Below are positions 57,945 to 64,000 of a stretch of 64,000 nt of DNA, one piece after another. Each line of letters starts with the position of its first letter. Position 1 is the stretch's first letter. The stretch is from Plasmodium brasilianum (taxonomy: Eukaryota > Apicomplexa > Aconoidasida > Haemosporida > Plasmodiidae), in NCBI RefSeq assembly GCF_023973825.1, contig NC_090127.1, positions 2,326,501 to 2,390,500 on the forward strand, in the 5' to 3' direction. The position numbers and the translations under genes are program-made. The notes beneath the pieces are model-generated. The model was not told the origin of the DNA and did no database searches. It was given only the letters and a program-made list of their open reading frames with translations.

Positions 57945-58737
57945 GTTGCTATAGTAAAAAAGGACAAAAAAAAGTAGTCATTATGTACTATGCCTACTTT
58001 ATAGGTACAAAAAATAAAGAGGTGTGTGTGCCTATTATTAAGCTAATTTGAACTATTTTTTGTTTTTTTTCCTTACATATATTTAAGGAGAAATATACTT
58101 AAATGAATGCAAAACTTGTATCAGTTTGCACTGCAATATAGTGTGTAAACGTAAAATAAATTTTTTATTGAAAAAGTCTTTGTCTACCCTTTTCACATAA
58201 CTCGACATTTAAGTATGTATACGTGGGCACATGTATGCAACTAGTGCAAGGAGATTCCTATCTTAGGTAAAATTTAAAAATAGTAAAATAAAAAATAAAT
58301 GCGGAAGAATAGCATTATGGAACAATTTTAATTTTTCTCGTCTTTGTTCGTTATAAATTTAAAAATGTTTATCCTCTTTTACGTAAGTATATGAGCACGG
58401 AAAACAAAAAGAAAAAAGGAAAAAAAAAAAAAATTATTTATTTGTAATACTTCTTCGTTTGTTTACTTCTTCGTTTGTTTACTTCTTCGTTTGTTTACTT
58501 CTTCGTTTGTTTACTTCTTCGTTTGTTTACTTTTTCATTTGTTTACTTCTTCATTTGTTAACTTCTTCATTTGTTAACTTTTTCATTTGTTAACTTTTTC
58601 ATTTGTTAACTTCTTTGCTTGATTAATACTTCAGTTGATGGTTGTTTTACTACTTAAAGTACGAGCACACGCTTTATTTTTTAGTTCCCTTCGAGGAATT
58701 GCATCCTCTGGAGCAAGGATCGAAATATGTTTTGTAT
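57255..58737. other. convergent 3' region with a possible mini-gene
   Basis: Between the FAM32A-like gene and the minus-strand gene ending at 58738 or 59049. Contains poly(A) (57307-57329), poly(T) (57430-57452), (TA)n (57908-57940) and the 16-bp array at 58445-58620. A plus-strand ATG at 57795 opens a protein-like stretch (MDKIVHLKIFGKNIKKNALA); see findings. Confidence 0.45.
58445..58620. repeat. 16-bp tandem array GTTTACTTCTTCGTTT
   Basis: About eleven copies grading from TTCG to TTCATTTG and TAACTTTTTCAT variants toward the right. Confidence 0.9.
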
Positions 58738-59048
58738 TTATTGTTCCCCAGTGTCCTGGAATTTCACAATAGTACGCATAAACATACATATGTATATATA
58801 TTTACTAATATTTTGCAGTTATATATCAAGCGGTTTCTTACACGGGCAATTCTTTTTTTCTCGTTTTTAAATGTGAATGCATAATGTTCAAATAGTTTAA
58901 GCTTAGAAGGCGATACACTTTTTTCTGTCGGTGCGTTACGTTCTTTTTTAACGTCCAAACGGTCGCTAGTTACTTTTGCTCGAGTTACTCCTGTGCATTT
59001 TTCCCTTGCACCTACTACACGTATTTCTTATACCTTAGCTATATTACT

Positions 59049-62000
59049 CTAGCGTACATGTGCATCTCGTAGTAGCTGTACTGAGTCAGTCATACCTTCA
59101 TTTGCTACCCCATTTGCTACCCCATTTGAAGCCCCATTTATATTCCCATTGTCTATACTGTAATCATTCATAGGGCTATCATCATACCATGAGTTATCGC
59201 CACTTGGGATATGCTGTTCATGTAATCCTTTTTCCTTGTTATAACATACATTGTACTTGCCATATTTGGTAATGAAACAATTAATATAATTGGTTAAGTA
59301 TATCGCTTCGTGTTTGGCCTTCTTCGAAATAGTGGTTTTTCTGTTTACTTCAAATCCAGGGAAGTATCTTAAAATATTATTATTTTTATTATTACTATTT
59401 TTATTTATATGTTGCCCTTTCTTTTGCTGAACCTTTATTTCAATCGCACTTTTGATATGTTTACTTGTATGATCTCTAGTCATTATATCATCACACGTAG
59501 TAACGGAGCTTACATGACTGGATGTTCTTTTGATTGAGTTGTCATTTGCCCATTTACATTTTATTACTTCTTTCTCCTCTTTCGGTATGATGTTTAAGTT
59601 TATTTTTGAAGCACTATTTGATTTTCTGTCATCATATATTTCTTTAAAAAGTTTTGTAAATTTACGTGCATTTTTAAAATATTTTAATCTTCTTACCCTT
59701 TCTCTTTCTTCTATTTCGTCATTTAAATATGGCGTTACACGATACCCGAACGGTGCACTTCTGTCAATGAAATTAGATGAGCAAGCATCAAGTGGTATGT
59801 TCCCTACCGCTTTTTCAAAAATTCTATCATATTTAGCTTTATAAAATTTTGTAAAGCTTGTTTTTAAACTCGGTTCACATGCATGTATTGATGGTAATTC
59901 GTTGAGAAGAGGATGGTCCTCTATGGTGTCCATCATTCCTTTTTCGTACATTGTGCATAACGCAGCTATATGCTCACAGGAGTAGTAGTGATCATTTTGA
60001 GTGTTCATGTTCTCGTTCCCGTTTCTGTTTCTGTTCATGTTCACGTTCATGCATTTATTTTTATTTTTTACACTTTCTTTAGTATTTGCAATATTATTTG
60101 CTTTATTTCTTGCTATATTTTTTACTGCAATTTTTTTATTTTTTTTAAAAAGCAGTTCTCTTCCCTTATCGTAATATGCTTTATTATTGTAAGCCTTATT
60201 TATTAAGCTTGAATGCAATTTATCTTTTTTTATTTTTTTAAACATTTTACTTAAATTTTCGTAATTTGTTTCAATATGAATATTATTTTTTTTTATTTTT
60301 CGTTCCTTATTTTTATTTTTCGAAAAAACAAATTTATTGATGCTTATTCCATTGCCGATAGTTTTATTTATCAAGTGTAGATTGTTTTTCTGATCTCGTC
60401 CTTCCATCTCATTTCGTTCTGTTGTTTGTGAGATTTTTTCTAGGTCTATTTGAATTTTCCTATGTGTATTTTCAATTGTAACTCCCTTAGACATGAAATC
60501 CTTATCTTCAGCATGTTCATTTGTCTCTTTTCTACACAGTACTACTTGCTCTTCCTCGTTCCTGACCTCTTTTCTTTCCGTAATTACTCCAACCTCGGTA
60601 ATGATATTAACTGTACACGTTTTGCAGCATTGATCATATATGCAATCATGCTTCTTACCATACTCCTCGTGTACGTCTTTTTTGTTTGTCCTGGTTCCAT
60701 CCATTTCACTTTGCATGTTAGTATATGCATGAGCATTTATTTCATTAATATAAGGTTGTACCTCATTTTTTTCATTGTCCTTATTTTCATTCTTAACTTT
60801 AACACTCAATAATTTATCGTAATTTTCCTTGCGCACAATATCTTTTTTATTTTTATTTTCATCAGTAATACTATTATTTGTCCTCTGGTCATATTTATTC
60901 TTTGCTACAATTAAATTTAAAATAAATTTTGTTAAATTTGGACAACTCTGATTTTTTAATATATATGATAAAATTTTTGCATCGGGATAACTGTTTTTTG
61001 GTAATCCACACGATCGTATATCATAATTATGGATATTACTTAAAATTAATTTATTCCTTTCTGAATCCCAGGGTGGTAACTCACCCTTCTGTTTATCTAT
61101 GTAATTTTGGTACAAGTAATAGTACAAGTAAGCACTGCTACTAGTACAGTTGTCCTGGGAACTACCACCACCACCGCCGCATCTACTGCTATTAGCGCTG
61201 CCCTTATCGACGCTGTCTCTTCCCTCATTCTTACTGCTCCCCTCACTTTCTCTGCTGCATTCATTGGTACCACTACCACCTCCGCCACCATGAGAACAAC
61301 TACCACTACCACCTCCGCCACCATGAGAACAATTACCACTACTACCACTACTACCACTGCCGCTTCCTGTTCCGGTGTTGTTATTATTGTTATTACTATC
61401 ATCGTCATCCCTATCGTAGTTATCTTTCTTGTCGTCCTTACTGCTGAAATCTTTGTTATCCTCCTCTTCGTCGCTATTTCCACCGCTTTCGTCATTTTCG
61501 TTATCTTCGTCTTTTTTGCTATTACTACTATTCTTATCCCTACTGTCTGCATCAATTTCTACACAATCATCATTATCCTTGTTGTTTATCTCGTCCTTCA
61601 CACTGCTGCTGTTATTAGGGCAGTTTACGTTCTCTTTCATAATGCTGCTATTACCACCGTAGTTCAAGTCTTCTTCCACACTGCTCCTGTTACCACCATA
61701 GTTCACTACATCTTCTTTCATATTACTGCTATTACCGTAGCAGTTATCTTCTCCCTTTCTATTGCTAGAATTACTTTCGTCATCCAACTCAATTTTTACG
61801 ACATTATTACTTTTATTCATATGTCCACTGTTATCTCCTTTGTCCTTCCCATTGCCATTCCCTTTACTGCTGCTATCGCTATTGTTTTCACTGCTGCAGT
61901 TGGAACTATCCTTTCCTGTACTGGTGAGAGCGCTGATGTTCTTATCCTTCTCCTTCTCACTGATGTTCTTATCCTTTTCCTTCTCACTGATGTTCTTATC

Positions 62001-62462
62001 CTTTTCCTTCTCACTGATATTCTTATCCTTGTCCTTCTCATTGATGTTCTTATCCTTGTCCTTCTCACTGATGTTCTTATCCTTTTCCTTCTCACTGATG
62101 TTCTTATCCTTTTCCTTCTCACTGATGTTCTTATCCTTTTCCTTCTCACTGATGTTCTTATCCTTTTCCTTCTCACTGATGTTCTTATCCTTGTCCTTCT
62201 CATTGTTGTTGTTGCTATCCTCTTCCTGCTTCAACAAGTCGTTCCCCATATTTTTAGTACTACTATTATCACTACTATCTTCTTTTAAATAAGTACTTTT
62301 AAAAATCATAATTTTACTATCAACAATGTGTGTGATAGGATATTTCTCAGCATCTTGATCTATTCTTTGTTTTTTTTCTTTTTTTATTTTTTCAAATTTT
62401 ATATTAGTTATATAAAATGTATATCGTTTTAAAATTTCTTCGTCTAGGTACTGGTTGTTCAT
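59049..62462 (-). CDS. large repeat-rich protein, unknown function
   Basis: 1137 residues from ATG 62462 to the stop at 59049. The N-terminus (residues 1-60) and a central block (about 455-520, PPWDSERNKLILSNIHNYDI) are ordered; so is a C-terminal block (about 880-1000) containing HACEPSLKTSFTKFYKAKYD. Between them are about eleven nonapeptide repeats ISEKEKDKN (about 61955-62205), Ser/Asn/Gly runs and Asp/Glu-rich segments. No domain recognised. A likely alternative 3' end uses donor GAAG|GTATGA at 59096, an 84-bp intron, exon 58842..59011 (56 residues, Lys/Arg-rich) with a GTAAGA donor, and a last exon 58738..58755 ending DTGEQ. Upstream, the frame stays open before ATG 62462 to a TTTACAG acceptor near 62515, so a 5' exon may exist. 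Confidence 0.75.
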   Translation of the reverse strand: MNNQYLDEEILKRYTFYITNIKFEKIKKEKKQRIDQDAEKYPITHIVDSKIMIFKSTYLKEDSSDNSSTKNMGNDLLKQEEDSNNNNEKDKDKNISEKEKDKNISEKEKDKNISEKEKDKNISEKEKDKNISEKDKDKNINEKDKDKNISEKEKDKNISEKEKDKNISEKEKDKNISALTSTGKDSSNCSSENNSDSSSKGNGNGKDKGDNSGHMNKSNNVVKIELDDESNSSNRKGEDNCYGNSSNMKEDVVNYGGNRSSVEEDLNYGGNSSIMKENVNCPNNSSSVKDEINNKDNDDCVEIDADSRDKNSSNSKKDEDNENDESGGNSDEEEDNKDFSSKDDKKDNYDRDDDDSNNNNNNTGTGSGSGSSGSSGNCSHGGGGGSGSCSHGGGGGSGTNECSRESEGSSKNEGRDSVDKGSANSSRCGGGGGSSQDNCTSSSAYLYYYLYQNYIDKQKGELPPWDSERNKLILSNIHNYDIRSCGLPKNSYPDAKILSYILKNQSCPNLTKFILNLIVAKNKYDQRTNNSITDENKNKKDIVRKENYDKLLSVKVKNENKDNEKNEVQPYINEINAHAYTNMQSEMDGTRTNKKDVHEEYGKKHDCIYDQCCKTCTVNIITEVGVITERKEVRNEEEQVVLCRKETNEHAEDKDFMSKGVTIENTHRKIQIDLEKISQTTERNEMEGRDQKNNLHLINKTIGNGISINKFVFSKNKNKERKIKKNNIHIETNYENLSKMFKKIKKDKLHSSLINKAYNNKAYYDKGRELLFKKNKKIAVKNIARNKANNIANTKESVKNKNKCMNVNMNRNRNGNENMNTQNDHYYSCEHIAALCTMYEKGMMDTIEDHPLLNELPSIHACEPSLKTSFTKFYKAKYDRIFEKAVGNIPLDACSSNFIDRSAPFGYRVTPYLNDEIEERERVRRLKYFKNARKFTKLFKEIYDDRKSNSASKINLNIIPKEEKEVIKCKWANDNSIKRTSSHVSSVTTCDDIMTRDHTSKHIKSAIEIKVQQKKGQHINKNSNNKNNNILRYFPGFEVNRKTTISKKAKHEAIYLTNYINCFITKYGKYNVCYNKEKGLHEQHIPSGDNSWYDDSPMNDYSIDNGNINGASNGVANGVANEGMTDSVQLLRDAHVR
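61955..62205 (-). repeat. 27-bp coding tandem array (ISEKEKDKN)
   Basis: About eleven 27-bp units in frame, differing at EKEKD/EKDKD and ISE/INE positions. The copies are nearly identical at the DNA level, suggesting recent expansion. Confidence 0.9.
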
Positions 62463-62637
62463 ATTTCCCTTCTTCCCTAAACTACACTCTTTATTATTAT
62501 CCTCATTATTTTTATCTGTAAATTTTAAATGAAAATATAATCAAAGTTTTAATGAGTGAAATGGTAAGGTACATGTATGGAAAGACTGATGCAGACCCTC
62601 ACGAAAAAGAAAAAGAGACGCCCACGCGTAAAATTAT

Positions 62638-62668
<31 letters not shown>

Positions 62669-62863
62669 TGCAGATGTGCAGATGTCCATAATCACATGCA
62701 CTCATGCATATATATATGTGCTTGTTGGCATCCTTTTCAAAAGAATATCAAAATAATGCCAACATTGGAAGCCAGCACAAAGATGACTGGTCTATTCTCA
62801 CAGTGCACTATGTGGATACAAGTGAACTGGTTGCATTAACCATCAGTGCATTCACTAATTGCA

Positions 62864-62900
<37 letters not shown>

Positions 62901-62930
62901 CGGTTCGTTAGCAAGCAAGGAGGTGCTTTC
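62463..62930. other. intergenic region
   Basis: Between two minus-strand genes. Two (TA)n tracts (about 62650-62668, 62870-62894) flank a GC-balanced stretch (62740-62860) open on the plus strand (SQHKDDWSILTVHYVDTSEL). Its role is unclear; it may be UTR of the neighbouring gene. Confidence 0.4.
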
Positions 62931-64000
62931 CTATGTATCATTGTGCATATCTGTGCTTCGTAGAGCATCGCTGCTCCCGCCACAGACACTACTACTACAG
63001 CAGCTGATACTAGTAGCACTACCAGAACTAATGCACTCCTTGCTTTCATTTCCAATGCTATCGCTGCATTCATCAACACTTTTGGAAATGATATCTACGT
63101 AACAGCTGTTGTACAACTCAGTCCTGTTATTACTACTGGTTTCCTTCTCTTTAGTGCTATGGATGTCGCTCACTTCATCTCTCTGACTGCGGCGATTGCT
63201 ACTGCGGTTACTACTATGGTTACTACTACGTTTACTACTATTGTTACTACTACGTTTACTACTATTGTTACTACTATTGTTACTGCTATTGCTACTGCTA
63301 TTGCTATTGCTATTGCTACTGCTATTGCTATTGCTATTGCTATTGCTACTGCTACTGCTATTGCTACTGCTATTGCTATTGCTACTGCTACTGCTATTGC
63401 TACTGCTATTGCTATTGCTACTGCTACTGCTACTACTTAGAATACTACTAATACTGCTACTATTGCTACTACTATTACTAATATTACTACTAATACTACT
63501 ACTGATACTATAACTGCTACCCCCCTTTTTACGGGCACTGCTCGCGCAGCTACCGTTGCCTTTTTTTTTGCCGTTTTTGCCATTACCCGTGGTGGTCCCG
63601 TCGGCCTTTTTCCTGCTGGGGTAGCTAATCTTTTCAACCTTCTTTAATTTATATAGGTCAACAAACTCGTCGAAATATTTGCAATAATTGTGTAGAATCA
63701 TTCTATAATCCATCAGTTTTATGGTTGAGTATATACCATACAAGTTAGGTCTTTGTGAGCAGCAAAGTAAGCAGTACGAATACCCACTTTTTAGATTAAG
63801 ACACAAATTTGCATGGTTAACTTTATTGCTTATAGTACTCATCCTCAAATTTGATCCAAATTCTAATGATATTTTTACAGCATATTCAAAGACACCTAAA
63901 GCATACATATAATGATATAATTCATTTACTCTCATGAAACGAACTTTTCCATAATCTAATCCTTGTTCTGCTAATTGTTTTATTGTTTTTTGAGCATCTC
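62931..64000 (-). CDS. 3' part of a gene running off the window, unknown function
   Basis: The minus-strand frame is open from the right edge of the window (positions 63998 down) to a stop at 62931; the first in-frame Met at 63935 is unlikely to be the start because protein-like sequence (DAQKTIKQLAEQGLDYGKVR) continues upstream of it. The first 130 or so residues are ordered and contain a Cys-rich patch (YSYCLLCCSQRPNLYG). The rest is a Ser/Asn tract of about 90 residues encoded by AGT/AGC/AAT triplets (63200-63520), Lys/Gly-rich sequence on one side and a Ser/Cys-rich C-terminus. No family recognised. Confidence 0.7.
   Translation of the reverse strand, partial: DAQKTIKQLAEQGLDYGKVRFMRVNELYHYMYALGVFEYAVKISLEFGSNLRMSTISNKVNHANLCLNLKSGYSYCLLCCSQRPNLYGIYSTIKLMDYRMILHNYCKYFDEFVDLYKLKKVEKISYPSRKKADGTTTGNGKNGKKKGNGSCASSARKKGGSSYSISSSISSNISNSSSNSSSISSILSSSSSSSNSNSSSNSSSSSNSNSSSNSSSSSNSNSNSNSSSNSNSNSSSNSSNNSSNNSSKRSSNNSSKRSSNHSSNRSSNRRSQRDEVSDIHSTKEKETSSNNRTELYNSCYVDIISKSVDECSDSIGNESKECISSGSATSISCCSSSVCGGSSDALRSTDMHNDT

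Noticed and set aside
61107..62288. 393-codon plus-strand ORF opposite the repeat-rich gene
   Set aside because: Shadow of the minus-strand Ser/Asn/Gly and ISEKEKDKN repeats; Ile/Thr/Leu composition is a complement artefact.
63159..63513. Poly-Leu and Ala/Thr ORFs on the plus strand
   Set aside because: Complement of the AGT/AGC/AAT Ser/Asn tract.
1..64000. tRNA, rRNA or transposable elements
   Set aside because: I saw no cloverleaf-like segment, rRNA core, integrase or reverse-transcriptase motif, or terminal repeats on either strand; a covariance-model scan would be needed to exclude small RNAs.

Overview
The window is nuclear DNA from a malaria parasite (Plasmodium). The evidence is very A/T-rich intergenic DNA full of (TA)n, poly(A)/poly(T) and short tandem arrays; large Asn/Ser/Lys-rich low-complexity insertions in proteins; small introns with GTA donors and T-rich acceptors; and apicomplexan organelle genes such as a Cpn60 with a bipartite apicoplast-type leader. 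From memory, the order phenylalanyl-tRNA synthetase, Cpn60, lipoamide dehydrogenase, cytochrome b5 and organellar EF-G matches a block of P. falciparum chromosome 12; I could not check this. Base composition suggests P. malariae or P. ovale rather than P. vivax, but the species is not decided here.

Layout. 0.5-1.6 kb: a possible small minus-strand gene. 2.9-8.9 kb (+): a 2003-residue Asn/Ser-rich protein. 11.3-14.7 kb (+): a propeller-like protein broken by a poly(A) frameshift. 15.3-17.3 kb (-): organellar PheRS. 18.7-21.7 kb (-): Cpn60, two exons. 23.9-25.8 kb (+): lipoamide dehydrogenase with its transit-peptide exon. 27.8-28.9 kb (+): tail-anchored cytochrome b5, three exons. 29.4-30.5 kb (-): CWC16/CCDC130-type splicing factor. 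33.1-36.5 kb (-): F-box/LRR protein. 37.8-38.9 kb (+): unknown protein. 40.4-46.5 kb (+): 17-exon unknown protein. 46.6-47.5 kb (-): small membrane protein with a mitochondrial-type leader. 48.0-51.1 kb (-): eight-exon non-canonical poly(A) polymerase/TUTase. 52.4-54.8 kb (-): organellar EF-G with a poly(A) frameshift. 55.9-56.3 kb (+): a two-exon, 34-residue OST4 microgene. 56.8-57.3 kb (+): FAM32A-like protein. 58.7-62.5 kb (-): unknown repeat-rich protein. 62.9-64.0 kb (-): 3' part of a gene that runs off the window.

Much of the gene content serves organelles: PheRS and EF-G for translation, Cpn60 for folding, LPD for 2-oxoacid dehydrogenases, plus a small membrane protein and a nucleotidyltransferase with leader-like N-termini. 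Two nuclear RNA-processing proteins (CWC16-like and FAM32A-like) and one ER glycosylation subunit (OST4) complete the recognisable set. Spliced models were built by eye from GT/AG sites, phase and family motifs; RNA-seq would be decisive for each. The most novel items are the OST4 microgene, the reconstructed nucleotidyltransferase, the hidden three-exon membrane protein and two same-direction poly(A) frameshifts.
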